DNA of 61,837 nucleotides, from NCBI GenBank assembly GCA_937946835.1, contig CALFAV010000002.1, positions 1 through 61,837 of the forward strand, written 5' to 3'. A program made the position numbers and the translations under genes. Source of the DNA: an uncultured Verrucomicrobiae bacterium (GTDB taxonomy: Bacteria; Verrucomicrobiota; Verrucomicrobiia; Limisphaerales; J093). This document shows positions 7,469 to 18,339 of the stretch, one piece after another (within the stretch, counting starts at the first letter, position 1; each line of letters opens with the position of its first letter). Under the pieces are notes generated by a model. The model was not told where the DNA came from. It made no database searches and saw only the letters and a program-made list of their open reading frames with translations.

Positions 7469-10400
7469 ATGATTGACGCCCCTGTCCCCGTTTCGGCGGC
7501 CCCGGCCGCACCGGCGCGCACTCGCGCCCCCCGCCCACGTCGGCGAGCCAACGTATCAAACGGCCCCAACGCCCCCCGGGGCCTCCGGATCGAACGCGTC
7601 TTCAGCGACCCCAAGGTCAAGCCCTTCGATCAAGTGACTTGGGAACGCCGAACGGCGGAGATCACCGATGACTCCGGCCGGGTCATCTTCAAGCAGGAAA
7701 ACGTCGAGGTCCCGGCCTTCTGGTCCGAGCTGGCCACCAAGGTGGTCTGCTCGAAGTACTTTTACGGTGACCCGGCCAAGTCCGAGCGCGAAGCCTCGGT
7801 GCGCCAACTCATTCACCGCGTCACCCGCACCATCGCGGACTGGGGCGTCAAGGACGGGTATTTCAGCAAGGAAGACGGCGAGGTGTTTTACGACGAGCTA
7901 ACCTGGCTGTGCCTGAACCAGTACGGCGCCTTCAACTCCCCGGTGTGGTTCAACGTGGGGCTGTACCACGAATACGGCATCGGCCGGGACTCGGACCGGG
8001 GCAACTGGCACTACGACCCCAAAGCCGGCGAGGCCCGCCGCGCCACCACCCAGTACGAATACCCCCAGTGCAGTGCCTGCTTCATCCAGTCCGTCGAGGA
8101 CAACATGGAAAGCATCATGCACCTGGCTTACAGCGAGGCGATGCTCTTCAAGTTCGGCTCCGGCACCGGCACCGACCTGACCCCGATCCGCAGCACCCGC
8201 GAAAAACTCTCCGGCGGCGGCCGACCCAGCGGCCCGCTGAGCTTCCTCAAGGTCTATGACCAGGTGGCCAACGTGGTGAAATCCGGCGGCAAAACCCGCC
8301 GCGCGGCCAAGATGAACACCCTCCGCGACTGGCACCCGGACATCGAGGAATTCATCACCGCCAAGATGCGCGAGGAAAAAAAGGCCTGGGCGCTCATCGA
8401 GCAGGGCTACGACGGCTCCTTCAACGGCGAGGCCTACGGCTCGGTGATGTACCAGAACGAAAACCTCTCCGTGCGTGTCAGCGACGCCTTCATGGAAGCC
8501 GCCACCGCCACCGACCCCGCCCGCCGGGAGTGGTGGACCCGCGCCGTCACCACGGGCAAGCCGGTCGAGAAAAAGGACGCCTCGCGCCTGCTCGATCTCG
8601 TGGCCGAAGGCACCTGGGTGTGCGGTGACCCCGGGCTCCAGTACGACGGCGCCATCCAGAAGTGGCACACCTGCAAGGGCACCGAGCCCATCCACTCGAC
8701 CAACCCGTGCAGCGAGTACGTCTTCCTCAACAACACCGCCTGCAACCTGGCCTCGTTGAACCTGCTCAAGTTCAAGCGCTCCGACGGCCGCTTCGACGTC
8801 GAACGCTTCAAGGCCGCCGTGCGCCTCTTCATCACCGCCCAGGAAATCCTGGTGGACAACTCCAGCTACCCCACCAAGGCCATCGCCGAAAACTCCCACC
8901 TCTTCCGCACCCTCGGCCTGGGCTACGCCAATCTCGGCGCGCTCATCATGAGCTACGGCCTGCCCTACGACTCGGATGAGGCCCGCGCCCTCGCCGGCGC
9001 CCTCACCGCCATCCTGACCGGTCACGCCTACGAACAAAGCGCCGCCCTGGCGCGGCAACGGGGGCCTTTCCCGGGCTTCCACGACGCCCGGTGCGCGGGC
9101 GTGCCCAAGCCCGCCCGGCCGGACAACGTCGAGTCCATGCTGGAGGTGATCCGCCTGCACCGGGCGGCCGTCGAACACATTCAGCCCGCCGCCGAATTTG
9201 CCTGGCTCAAGGAGGAGGCGCGTGCCTGCTGGGACCGGGCCCTGGCCGCCGGTCAACAGTGGGGCTACCGCAATGCCCAGGTCACCGTCCTCGCCCCCAC
9301 CGGGACCATTGCGTTCCTGATGGACTGCGACACCACGGGCATCGAGCCGGACATCGCCCTGGTCAAGTACAAGAACCTGGCCGGCGGCGGCCAGCTCACC
9401 ATCGTCAACCGCATGGTGCCCGAAGCCCTGCGGCGGCTCGGCTACACCCCCGAGCAGATCGCCGGCATCGTCCAGCACATCCAGCGTTACGACACCATCG
9501 AGGATGTCACCGCCCTGGAAACCGACGAGGTGGTCAAGTCCGGCCAGGTGACGCCCGGCACCCTCATCCGCAGCGGGCTGAAGCCGGAGCATCTGCCGGT
9601 CTTTGATTGTGCCTTTCGACCCTACCGGGGCCGGCGCAGCATCCATTACCTGGCCCACCTGCGGATGATGGCCGCCGCCCAGCCGTTCCTGAGCGGGGCC
9701 ATTTCCAAGACCGTCAACATGCCCAACGAGGCCACCCCGCAGGAAATTCGCGACACCTACATCCAGGCGTGGAAGCTGGGCCTCAAATGCGTGGCCATCT
9801 ACCGCGACGGCTCCAAGCGCAGCCAACCCCTGAGCACCAGCCGCGGGGACGGCATGGCCCCCACCGCGGCCGAGGCCGCCGAACTGGAGCGGCTCCGGCA
9901 GCGGGTGCGCGAACTGGAGGAACAGGTCGAACGCCTCCAGAAAGAAGTGGGCAAACCCCTGCGCCGTCGCCTGCCCGAGGTGCGCCAGGCGGTCAACCAC
10001 AAATTCAGCATCGCCAACCACGAGGGCTACCTCAATGTGGGCCTGTTTGCCGACGGCCAGCCGGGCGAGTTGTTCATCACCATGGCCAAGGAAGGCTCCA
10101 CCATCGGCGGCCTCATGGACACCATCGCCACCCTCACCAGCATCGCCCTGCAGTACGGCGTGCCGTTGGAGGCCCTGGTCAAAAAGTTCTCCCACCAGCG
10201 CTTCGAGCCGAGCGGCTTCACCAAGAACCGCGACGTGCCCGTGGCCACCTCGATCACCGATTACATCTTCCGCTGGCTGGCGTTCCAATTCCTGCCCGGC
10301 TACCGCGAGGAACACGCCCCCGACCGTGGTCAGCAGGAGCTGCCCCTGCCCGACCTCCAGGAGCAAATCCGCAAGCGGGTCAACGTCTCGGTGCCCGATC

Positions 10401-10621
10401 TGCCCGTGAGCGATGAGAACGGGAACGAGCCCGCGGGCAACGGGCATGGCCCCCAGACCGTGCCCACCGCGGCAATCCCGGTTACCACCACGGCGGGACC
10501 CAAAGACAGCTTCATAAACCAGGCCGACGCGCCAATCTGCCCGACCTGCGGCTCCCAGACCGTCCGCAACGGCGCCTGCTTCCGCTGTCGCAACTGCGGC
10601 GAGAGTTTGGGCTGCTCCTGA
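7469..10621 (+). CDS. nrdJ: Adenosylcobalamin-dependent (class II) ribonucleotide reductase
   Basis: NrdJ reduces ribonucleotides to deoxyribonucleotides with a B12-generated thiyl radical. From ATG 7469 the protein has 1050 residues. Redox Cys candidates are C201/C204 ('QCSACF') and C425 ('NNTACNLASL'). The radical centre is N412-x-C414-x-E416 in 'NPCSEYVF'. 'LAPTGTIAFLMDCDTTGIEP' is the substrate-phosphate region. About residues 800-835 form a charged heptad segment ('RQRVRELEEQVERLQKEV') predicted as a short coiled coil. A TSCPD domain follows ('KEGSTIGGLMDTIATLTSIA'), and the end is a zinc ribbon with two CxxC pairs ('CPTCGSQTVRNGACFRCRNC'). The frame opens at GTG 7349; I prefer ATG 7469 because the extra 40 residues are low-complexity and span the palindromic promoter-like element. 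Confidence 0.95.
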   Translation: MIDAPVPVSAAPAAPARTRAPRPRRRANVSNGPNAPRGLRIERVFSDPKVKPFDQVTWERRTAEITDDSGRVIFKQENVEVPAFWSELATKVVCSKYFYGDPAKSEREASVRQLIHRVTRTIADWGVKDGYFSKEDGEVFYDELTWLCLNQYGAFNSPVWFNVGLYHEYGIGRDSDRGNWHYDPKAGEARRATTQYEYPQCSACFIQSVEDNMESIMHLAYSEAMLFKFGSGTGTDLTPIRSTREKLSGGGRPSGPLSFLKVYDQVANVVKSGGKTRRAAKMNTLRDWHPDIEEFITAKMREEKKAWALIEQGYDGSFNGEAYGSVMYQNENLSVRVSDAFMEAATATDPARREWWTRAVTTGKPVEKKDASRLLDLVAEGTWVCGDPGLQYDGAIQKWHTCKGTEPIHSTNPCSEYVFLNNTACNLASLNLLKFKRSDGRFDVERFKAAVRLFITAQEILVDNSSYPTKAIAENSHLFRTLGLGYANLGALIMSYGLPYDSDEARALAGALTAILTGHAYEQSAALARQRGPFPGFHDARCAGVPKPARPDNVESMLEVIRLHRAAVEHIQPAAEFAWLKEEARACWDRALAAGQQWGYRNAQVTVLAPTGTIAFLMDCDTTGIEPDIALVKYKNLAGGGQLTIVNRMVPEALRRLGYTPEQIAGIVQHIQRYDTIEDVTALETDEVVKSGQVTPGTLIRSGLKPEHLPVFDCAFRPYRGRRSIHYLAHLRMMAAAQPFLSGAISKTVNMPNEATPQEIRDTYIQAWKLGLKCVAIYRDGSKRSQPLSTSRGDGMAPTAAEAAELERLRQRVRELEEQVERLQKEVGKPLRRRLPEVRQAVNHKFSIANHEGYLNVGLFADGQPGELFITMAKEGSTIGGLMDTIATLTSIALQYGVPLEALVKKFSHQRFEPSGFTKNRDVPVATSITDYIFRWLAFQFLPGYREEHAPDRGQQELPLPDLQEQIRKRVNVSVPDLPVSDENGNEPAGNGHGPQTVPTAAIPVTTTAGPKDSFINQADAPICPTCGSQTVRNGACFRCRNCGESLGCS

Positions 10622-10664
10622 GTCTGGCGCGCCATCGGGCCTGCCCCCGCCGGCAAGCGGATGA

Positions 10665-11867
<1,203 letters not shown>

Positions 11868-11896
11868 GTCACCTCGCCTCAGCGAGGGAACAAACC

Positions 11897-11928
11897 ACGG
11901 CGGCTCGTTTCGGGCCGCCTTTTTTTTG
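11897..11928 (+). terminator. Rho-independent terminator after gap
   Basis: GGCGGC (11899-11904) pairs with GCCGCC (11914-11919), with a 9-nt loop and eight T residues (11920-11927). It lies 30 bp after the gap stop. Confidence 0.9.
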
Positions 11929-12048
11929 CCGGCGCGACAGCGGCTCCGGCGCCGCGGACCTTGCTAGGGCAAAACTTCTCTCGGGTCGGCGCGGCACCTG
12001 CCGGGGGCGCCGCACCGACTCCCCCTGCCCGGCCCGCGCACGGATTCC

Positions 12049-12077
12049 TTGCCAAAAAGCGGCGGCCTACCTAGCGT
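12049..12077 (+). promoter_or_regulatory. Promoter of the MFS transporter operon
   Basis: TTGCCA (12049-12054), a 17-bp spacer and TAGCGT (12072-12077). It implies a leader of about 125 nt before the ATG at 12209. The GC-rich stretch 11929-12048 shows no gene. Confidence 0.5.
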
Positions 12078-12208
12078 GCGCGCCCAGCAATGACCTGCAC
12101 GTGCCCTGTTCCGCCGTGCCCGGAAGCGTCGGCCCGCCGCCCCCGGGCCGGCGGTGGTCTTTGACCTCAATCTCGAACACTCAACCGCCTTCCAACCCGC
12201 ATCTCGCC

Positions 12209-13600
12209 ATGAATCCCGCCCCTCGCCTGAAGCTGTTTGTGATGATGGTCCTGGAGTTCATCATCTGGGGCGCCTGGCTGCCGCTGATTTATGGTTACCT
12301 GCCCAGCCTGGGGTTCACGCCGCTGCAGCAGTCCTGGATTCTCAATGCCTTCCCCATCGCGGCCATCGTCGGGATGTTTTTCAGCAACCAGTTCGCCGAC
12401 CGGAACTTTGCCGCCGAGCGGTTCCTGGCCTTCAGCCATCTGGTGGGCGGGGCGGCCATTCTGGCGCTGGCGTACATCAAGGCCAGCCCTTCGGCGTTGG
12501 CCTACCTCAAGGATCACCCCGACGCGGCCTGGAATCCCCTGGCGCCGTTCTGGCCGTTTTTCGGGCTGATGATGCTGCACTGCCTGCTGTACGTGCCCAC
12601 GCTCTCGATCTGCAACTCGATCGCCTTTGCCCACATGAAGGACTCGCAGCAGGAGTTCGGGCGGGTGCGCATGGGCGGGACCATCGGGTGGATCCTGGCC
12701 GCCTGGCCGTTCACGTTCATCCTGGTGGACTGGCAAAAGGTCGAGGCCGAAAACCCGCAGGGATTCATTGCCTGGCTGGGCACGGTGCTCAGCTCGGGGC
12801 TGACCGGCCCGGCCCTGCTGGAAGCCACGCGCTGGACCTACATCGTGGCCGGCCTGGCGTCGTTCGTCATGGCCGCCTACAGCTTCACCCTGCCCCACAC
12901 CCCGCCCAAGAAGGCCGGGGAAGCCGGGGTGGAGCGGCTGGCCTGGTGGGAAGCCATGCGGCTGCTCAAGCAGCCCTTCGTGCTGATTCTCTGGCTGATC
13001 ACGCTGGTGGATTCGTTCCTGCTCTACTCCTACTTCAACTGGACCGGGCCCTTCCTGGGCACGCCGCAATCGGCGGGCGGGCCGGGCATCGCCGGCAACT
13101 GGATCATGCCGGTGATGAGCATCGGCCAGGTCATGGAAATCCTCACCATGCTGATCCTGGGCGTGACGCTCAAGCGGCTGGGCTGGCGCCTGACCATGAT
13201 CCTGGGCATCCTGGGGCACACCGCCCGTTTTGCCATCTACGCCTTCTTCCCTCAAAGCCCGGCCCTGATCATCCTGGTCCAACTGGTCCACGGCGTCTGT
13301 TACGCGTTCTTCTTCGCCACGGTGTACATCTTCGTGGACACGTACTTTCCGAAGGACACGCGGGCCAGCGCCCAGGGCCTGTTCAACATGATGATCTTCG
13401 GCTTCGGGAACATCGCCGCCAATCTGGTCTGCCCCTGGCTGAAGCAGTCGGTGTACACCTCCGGCGATATCACCGACTACCGGTCCCTGTTCCTGGTGCC
13501 GACGGTCATCTCGCTCATCGCTGCCGCGGCCCTGGCGGTGCTGTTCCGCCCGCCGCCCGTGGCCCCCACCCCGCCCGGAGCCGCGGCGCCGGCCCACTGA
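12209..13600 (+). CDS. MFS transporter, nucleoside:H+ symporter (NHS)-like
   Basis: The 463-residue inner-membrane protein has about 12 hydrophobic segments and begins '[20 protein letters not shown]', as in the nucleoside:proton symporter family (NupG/XapB-like). '[19 protein letters not shown]' and '[19 protein letters not shown]' also fit that family. It is followed after 34 bases by an exported TIM-barrel sugar enzyme, a pairing that suggests uptake of a sugar or nucleoside-type compound; the substrate cannot be fixed from sequence. The frame is open far upstream, but ATG 12209 is the first start giving the family N-terminus. Confidence 0.8.
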   Translation: MNPAPRLKLFVMMVLEFIIWGAWLPLIYGYLPSLGFTPLQQSWILNAFPIAAIVGMFFSNQFADRNFAAERFLAFSHLVGGAAILALAYIKASPSALAYLKDHPDAAWNPLAPFWPFFGLMMLHCLLYVPTLSICNSIAFAHMKDSQQEFGRVRMGGTIGWILAAWPFTFILVDWQKVEAENPQGFIAWLGTVLSSGLTGPALLEATRWTYIVAGLASFVMAAYSFTLPHTPPKKAGEAGVERLAWWEAMRLLKQPFVLILWLITLVDSFLLYSYFNWTGPFLGTPQSAGGPGIAGNWIMPVMSIGQVMEILTMLILGVTLKRLGWRLTMILGILGHTARFAIYAFFPQSPALIILVQLVHGVCYAFFFATVYIFVDTYFPKDTRASAQGLFNMMIFGFGNIAANLVCPWLKQSVYTSGDITDYRSLFLVPTVISLIAAAALAVLFRPPPVAPTPPGAAAPAH

Positions 13601-13634
13601 ATCGCCCGATGCCCCACCGTTTTCCCCAGCCGAT

Positions 13635-14564
13635 ATGAAAACCAGCCGACGCGTCTTTCTGCACCATGCCGTCCGGACGGCCGCCCTGGCCGTGGCCGCC
13701 AGGGCCGAAGGGCCGCGTTTGCGCGCGGCCGAGCGCAAATTGCCCTTTATGATTTCGCTGGCCGAGTGGTCGCTTCACCGCACGCTCTTTGCCGGGAAGC
13801 TCGCTCACCTCGACTTCCCGCGGGTCGCCCGCCAGGACTACGGCATTGAAGCCATCGAGTTGGTGAACCAGTTCTTCAAGGACAAGGCCCGGGACCAGGG
13901 TTACCTCGGCGAGTTCAAGAAACGGGCCGACGGACTGGGGGTGAAAATCCTGCTCATCATGGTGGACGGCGAGGGCGCCCTGGGACAACCCGACGCCGCC
14001 CAACGCAAACAGGCGGTGGAAAACCACTACAAGTGGGTCGAAGCCGCCCGGTTCTTCAACTGCCATTCCATCCGCGTAAACGCCGAGACCGAGGGCGTGG
14101 GCACGCCCGAAGAACAGGCCGAACGGGCCGCCGACGGCCTGCGCCAGCTCGCGCTCTTCGCCGCCAAGCACGGCTTGAACGTGCTGGTGGAAAACCACGG
14201 CGGGCTGTCCTCCAACGGCGCCTGGCTCGCCGGCGTCATCAAGAGGGTCAACCTCCCCAACTGCGGCACCCTGCCGGACTTCGGCAACTTCCGCATCCGC
14301 GAGGGCGAGGAATACGACCGCTACAAGGGCGTGGCCGAGCTGATGCCCTTTGCCAAGGCCGTCAGCGCCAAAAGCCATGACTTCGACGCCGAGGGCAACG
14401 AAATCCACACCGACTACCGGCGCATGATGAAGATCGTGCTGGACGCCGGCTACCGCGGCTACGTGGGCATCGAGTACGAGGGCCAGCGGCTCAGCGAGCC
14501 GGAGGGCATCCGGGCCACCAAGGCCCTGCTCGAGCGCATTCAAAAGGAAACAAGCTGGGCGTAA
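13635..14564 (+). CDS. Tat-exported sugar phosphate isomerase/epimerase-like TIM barrel
   Basis: The 309-residue protein starts with a twin-arginine signal ('[20 protein letters not shown]'). It then matches the xylose isomerase-like AP-endonuclease-2 fold. Likely metal ligands lie in '[11 protein letters not shown]', '[14 protein letters not shown]', '[10 protein letters not shown]', '[11 protein letters not shown]' and 'GYVGIEYEG' (Glu, Asp, His, Glu in family order). Such proteins are abundant in Verrucomicrobia and Planctomycetes, usually with unknown sugar substrates. It is probably co-transcribed with the upstream MFS transporter. A periplasmic location is predicted from the signal. Confidence 0.8.
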   Translation: MKTSRRVFLHHAVRTAALAVAARAEGPRLRAAERKLPFMISLAEWSLHRTLFAGKLAHLDFPRVARQDYGIEAIELVNQFFKDKARDQGYLGEFKKRADGLGVKILLIMVDGEGALGQPDAAQRKQAVENHYKWVEAARFFNCHSIRVNAETEGVGTPEEQAERAADGLRQLALFAAKHGLNVLVENHGGLSSNGAWLAGVIKRVNLPNCGTLPDFGNFRIREGEEYDRYKGVAELMPFAKAVSAKSHDFDAEGNEIHTDYRRMMKIVLDAGYRGYVGIEYEGQRLSEPEGIRATKALLERIQKETSWA

Positions 14565-14675
14565 CCGGCCCGACCCCGGATCGGGCCCTTGCCGCGTGTG
14601 CCCGCGCGTCGCGCGCCGCGCGGTTCCGAGCCGGGCGGAGACGCCTCCGGCCCGGATCACATTCCGCAAATCGGC

Positions 14676-14705
14676 TTGGCACACCGTGCCCGGCTTGGCT
14701 AGCGT
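14676..14705 (+). promoter_or_regulatory. lptD promoter, near-leaderless
   Basis: TTGGCA (14676-14681), an 18-bp spacer and TAGCGT (14700-14705). The -10 ends nine bases before the ATG at 14715, so the transcript would have almost no leader. Confidence 0.55.
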
Positions 14706-14714
14706 GCCGCCGCG

Positions 14715-16886
14715 ATGAGTCGCGCCTCCCGGTTCCTGTTCGCCCTGTGGCTGCTCGGCTCGGCGGCGGTGTGGGCCGGGGAACCGGAAACCATCGAGCT
14801 GCGCTCTCTGAGCCCGGAGGGGGAATTCGAGTACGACGAGGCCACGGGCGTGGCCACCAGCCCGACCGGCGTCGAACTGCGCTACCGGGACGTGCGGCTG
14901 ACCGCCCATCGGGTCCGCTTCGAGCGCGCCAGCGGCGAAGTGGCGGCCGAGGGCAACGTGCGTCTGGAACGCGGCACCGAGCTTTGGGTCGCGGAGCAAT
15001 TGCGCTACAATTTTCTGACCCGCACGCTGGACACCAGCTCGTTCCGCGCCGGCGTCCGGCCGTTTTTCACCGGGGGCGAGGGGCTGAGCGGGAACCTGAC
15101 CAACCGGGTCCAGAGCGCCACCAACGCCTTTGTCACCACTGACGACTACGCGACCCCGGCCTACCGGATTCGGGCCCGGCGGTTGACCTTCGTGCCGGGG
15201 CGCTACCTGGAGGCGCGCGGCGCCACGCTCCTGCTGGGTTCGGTGCCGGTGTTTTATCTGCCCCGTTACCGGCATTACCTGGACCGCCCTCCCAACGGCT
15301 TCGAGGTCAAACCGGGCTACCGGAGCCTGTACGGGCCGTACCTGCTTTCCGCCTACCACTGGTCGCCGCTCACCAATCTGGAAACCTCGGTCCACCTCGA
15401 TTTGCGCCAGAAACGCGGCCTGGGCACCGGGCTGGACCTGAGCAGTCAGCTCGGCGCTTGGGGGACCAACGAGCTGGCCACCTACTTCACCTACGATTTC
15501 GAGCCCGGTACCAATTCGATCGGCCAGGACCTCAACCCCCATCGCTGGCGCGTGCGCTACGCACACTCGGCGTATCTGCGCACCAACCTGACCTTCCGCG
15601 GTCAGCTCCACGCCCAGAGCGATGAGTTTGTGACGCGCGATTTCTTCGAGCGTCAGTACCGCGAGAACCCCCAGCCGCAAAGCTTCGCCAACCTCAATCA
15701 GCGCTGGTCGAACTTCACCCTGGACGTGCTGGCCCAGGGCCAGCTCTTCGACTTTTACGAGACGGTCGAGCGCCTGCCGGATGTCCAGCTCACCGGCACG
15801 CGGCAGCAACTGGGCATTTCGCCCTTCTACTACGAAAGCGAAAGCTCCGCGGCCTGGCTGCGCCGGCGCTTCGCCTACGACGCCCAGCCCCACTACGCCG
15901 CCTTCCGCGCGGACACGTACCACCAGTTGCTGCTGCCGCAGACCCTCTTTGGCTGGCTGAACCTCACCCCGCGCCTGGGCGGGCGCTTCACCTGGTACGG
16001 CGAGCAGGAGGGCGAGGGCACGGTGCTGGACTCGACGGACCGCTGGGTCTTCAACACCGGCGCGGAGGTCGCCACCAAGGCCTCGCGGCTGTGGCGCGGG
16101 GTGGAAAACCGACTGTTCGACGTGCACGGCCTGCGCCACATTGTCGAACCTTCGGTGAACTACGTCTTTGTGCCCGATCCCTCGGTGGAGCCGCCCCGCC
16201 TGCCCCAATTCGATTACGAGCTGAACAGCTTCCGGCTCCTGCCGGTGGACTATCCGGACTACGTGGCCATTGACGCGATCAACGCCCAGAACGCCTTTCG
16301 TTTCGGCCTGCGCAACCGGTTGCAGACGCTGCGGGCCGCCGGCCTGGAAAACCTCGTCAACTGGGACCTGACACTGGATTGGCGGCTGGACCCGCGCCCG
16401 GACCAGCGCACCTTCGGCGACCTGTACTCGGCCCTCGAGTTCCGGCCCCGCTCCTGGTTGCTGCTCAGCTCGGTCATCCGCTACGACCTCAACGAAGCGG
16501 ACCTCCGGTTGGCCTACAGCACGGTGAGCCTCGAACCCAACGACCGCTGGAGCTGGCGGCTGGCCCACCGTTACTTCACCGGCTGGCCCGGGGAAGGCCC
16601 GGAATCGGGCAACAACCTGTTCATCAACAGCCTCCGGTTCAAGCTCAACGAGAACTGGTCCCTGCGCGCGGTGCACTACTTCGAGGCGCGCGACGGCAAC
16701 CTGGACGAGCAGTTTTACGTGGTGCAGCGCGATTTTCGGAGCTGGACCGGCGCCCTGGTTTTCCGCATTCGCAATCCCCGCTTCGGCGACGCGGACTACT
16801 CGATCGGAGCCATGCTCTCGCTCAAGGCATTCCCGCGCTATTCACTCAACAGCGACCGCGATTACCACCACAGCCTCTTTGACTGA
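14715..16886 (+). CDS. lptD: LPS-assembly protein LptD-like outer membrane protein
   Basis: LptD inserts lipopolysaccharide into the outer leaflet of the outer membrane. The 723-residue protein has a signal peptide ('RFLFALWLLGSAAVWAG') and an OstA/LptA-like jellyroll ('VRLTAHRVRFERASGEVAAE', 'GNVRLERGTELWVAEQLRYN'), roughly residues 25-185. The rest is a long alternating beta-barrel with 'YLPRYRHYLDRPPNGFEVKP' and 'GLRHIVEPSVNYVFVPDPSV', both typical of LptD. It ends in an amphipathic strand region. No disulfide-forming Cys pairs stand out, unlike E. coli LptD. It shows the organism has an LPS outer membrane. Confidence 0.85.
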   Translation: MSRASRFLFALWLLGSAAVWAGEPETIELRSLSPEGEFEYDEATGVATSPTGVELRYRDVRLTAHRVRFERASGEVAAEGNVRLERGTELWVAEQLRYNFLTRTLDTSSFRAGVRPFFTGGEGLSGNLTNRVQSATNAFVTTDDYATPAYRIRARRLTFVPGRYLEARGATLLLGSVPVFYLPRYRHYLDRPPNGFEVKPGYRSLYGPYLLSAYHWSPLTNLETSVHLDLRQKRGLGTGLDLSSQLGAWGTNELATYFTYDFEPGTNSIGQDLNPHRWRVRYAHSAYLRTNLTFRGQLHAQSDEFVTRDFFERQYRENPQPQSFANLNQRWSNFTLDVLAQGQLFDFYETVERLPDVQLTGTRQQLGISPFYYESESSAAWLRRRFAYDAQPHYAAFRADTYHQLLLPQTLFGWLNLTPRLGGRFTWYGEQEGEGTVLDSTDRWVFNTGAEVATKASRLWRGVENRLFDVHGLRHIVEPSVNYVFVPDPSVEPPRLPQFDYELNSFRLLPVDYPDYVAIDAINAQNAFRFGLRNRLQTLRAAGLENLVNWDLTLDWRLDPRPDQRTFGDLYSALEFRPRSWLLLSSVIRYDLNEADLRLAYSTVSLEPNDRWSWRLAHRYFTGWPGEGPESGNNLFINSLRFKLNENWSLRAVHYFEARDGNLDEQFYVVQRDFRSWTGALVFRIRNPRFGDADYSIGAMLSLKAFPRYSLNSDRDYHHSLFD

Positions 16887-16896
16887 ACCGACCGGA

Positions 16897-16921
16897 GGTG
16901 GTCCCGGCCCTCCAGACCACC
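16897..16921. terminator. Possible terminator hairpin between convergent genes
   Basis: GGTGGTC (16897-16903) pairs with GACCACC (16915-16921). It has no T-tract and lies just after lptD, facing the SMP-30 gene. Confidence 0.35.
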
Positions 16922-16996
16922 CCGCCGGGCGTGGGAAGACTGCGGCGCGGGCGCCCATGCCGACAACGGCCGCTCGCCGCGGGGGCCGGGGCCGGG

Positions 16997-17920
16997 TCAC
17001 TTCCCCATCTTGAAGGCGCCCTTGACGCGGGTCCGCACGGCGTACAAGCCCTTGCTGGCGGTGATGAAGAGCGTTTGCCGGTCCGCGCCCCCGAAGCACA
17101 CGTTGGCCGTCCAGTTCTCCGGCACCGGGATGTTCTCAATCTGGCGACCCGTCTTGTCGAAGACCGTGACGCCGCGGCCGGTCAGGTACAGGTTGCCCTC
17201 CGCGTCCAGGGTCATGCCATCGGAGCCCAGCTCGCAAAACAGCGCGCGGTCCGCCAGCGACCCGTCTTCCCGGATGGTGAAGCGGTAGGTCTTGCGGTCG
17301 CCGATGTCCGCCACGTACAGGGTGCGGCCGTCCGGCGTGCCCACGATGCCGTTGGGTTGCTTGAGGCCCTCGGCCACGCGGGTGAGCGTTTTGTGGTCCG
17401 GGGACACCCGGTACACGTGCTGGCCGTCCTGTGGCGGCTGATCCCAGGTCCACCACGGGCGCTTGTAAAACGGGTCGGTGAAATACAGCGCGCCGTCGGG
17501 ATGACACCACACGTCGTTGGGGCCGTTGAGGCGCCGGCCCTGGTATTCCCGCGCCAGCACCTGCTTGCCCTCCAGAGTGCCCCGCGCAACCGCGGTGGCG
17601 GGGATGAGCCACAACTCGGTCTGCTCGTCCGCGCAGACCAGCAGGTCGCCCCGGGCATTGAAGCACATCCCATTGGCCCGGCCGGCGGGCTGGGCGAAGG
17701 TGCTCAACCGGCCGTCCACGCTCCACTTGAGGATGCGGTTGTTGGGCTGGTCGGTGAAGTACACGTTGCCCTCGGCGTCGGCCGTGGGACCTTCGGTGAA
17801 CTGGAATTCGCCGGCCAGTTTCTCCACTTTCGCCCCCGGGGCGAGGACGGTGTCTGCGGCAAGGAGTGAAAAGACGGGAGCCATGACGGTAATGAACACT
17901 TGGCAAAGTGGATCCTTCAT
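16997..17920 (-). CDS. SMP-30/gluconolactonase-like exported protein
   Basis: The 307-residue protein starts at ATG 17920 with a signal peptide ('FITVMAPVFSLLAADTVLAP'). It then forms a six-bladed propeller of the SMP-30/gluconolactonase/LRE type: 'EFQFTEGPTADAEGNVYFTD', 'NDVWCHPDGALYFTDPFYKR', 'LKQPNGIVGTPDGRTLYVAD' and 'SDGMTLDAEGNLYLTGRGV'. The Glu, Asn and Asp that bind the catalytic metal in this family are present in these segments. It probably hydrolyses a sugar lactone in the periplasm. The frame is open 43 codons upstream, but those codons overlap the decayed toxin sequence, so the ATG is preferred. Confidence 0.85.
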   Translation of the reverse strand: MKDPLCQVFITVMAPVFSLLAADTVLAPGAKVEKLAGEFQFTEGPTADAEGNVYFTDQPNNRILKWSVDGRLSTFAQPAGRANGMCFNARGDLLVCADEQTELWLIPATAVARGTLEGKQVLAREYQGRRLNGPNDVWCHPDGALYFTDPFYKRPWWTWDQPPQDGQHVYRVSPDHKTLTRVAEGLKQPNGIVGTPDGRTLYVADIGDRKTYRFTIREDGSLADRALFCELGSDGMTLDAEGNLYLTGRGVTVFDKTGRQIENIPVPENWTANVCFGGADRQTLFITASKGLYAVRTRVKGAFKMGK

Positions 17921-17928
17921 GGGTGAGG

Positions 17929-17957
17929 AAACTGTCTCCTTTCCCGCGCGTTGCCAA
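17929..17957 (-). promoter_or_regulatory. Promoter of the SMP-30 gene
   Basis: On the minus strand TTGGCA (17957-17952), a 17-bp spacer and CAGTTT (17934-17929). The -10 ends eight bases before the ATG, again a near-leaderless layout. Confidence 0.45.
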
Positions 17958-18023
17958 GAACCAATCCTGCCGGGTTGAGAAAGACGAGCTCGCCGGCATT
18001 TGCCATTGAGACCGTCCCGGGGT

Positions 18024-18339
18024 TCACCTTGAGGTTGCGCCTGTTCCACCCAACTTTTTACGTATCCATTCCGGGTCCCTTCGGAGTCAACTACGGCCCA
18101 AACTACGGCTGTATCCGCTTCCAGGGTGTAAAAATGCCGTACGGGAAAACCCGACTCAGTGCCCGGTAGTAATCGCGATACACCACCCGGTGAATCCCGG
18201 CGTAAAGGCGCAGGGCTTCAATATCCGCTCGCAGGCAGGCGAGGAAATAATCCCCCAAGCCGGCTTGCAGCGTTTCGTAAAACACGACCCCCTCGTTCAG
18301 GTCGGCCAACGCTTCCTCGGAGATCCGCAGTCGGATCAT
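18024..18339 (-). pseudogene. RelE/ParE-family toxin broken by two frameshifts
   Basis: The open frame gives 78 residues starting 'MIRLRISEEALADLNEGVVF' and reaching 'YYRALSRVFPYGIF', typical of RelE/ParE toxins, then runs into an atypical end. Adding one base in the A5 run 18130-18134 restores 'FYTLEADTAVVWAVVDS'. Adding another near 18081 restores 'SRRDPEWIRKKL', the conserved C-terminal 'D.RRDP..I' motif of the family, with a stop at 18024-18026. So two single-base losses relative to the ancestral frame disable the C-terminus. The start overlaps the antitoxin stop by 4 bases (ATGA). The alternative is two homopolymer sequencing errors. Confidence 0.75.

Noticed and set aside
13515..16676. 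1053-residue antisense frame across the TIM-barrel and lptD genes
   Set aside because: It spans two real genes and has shadow composition; no start signal or motif.
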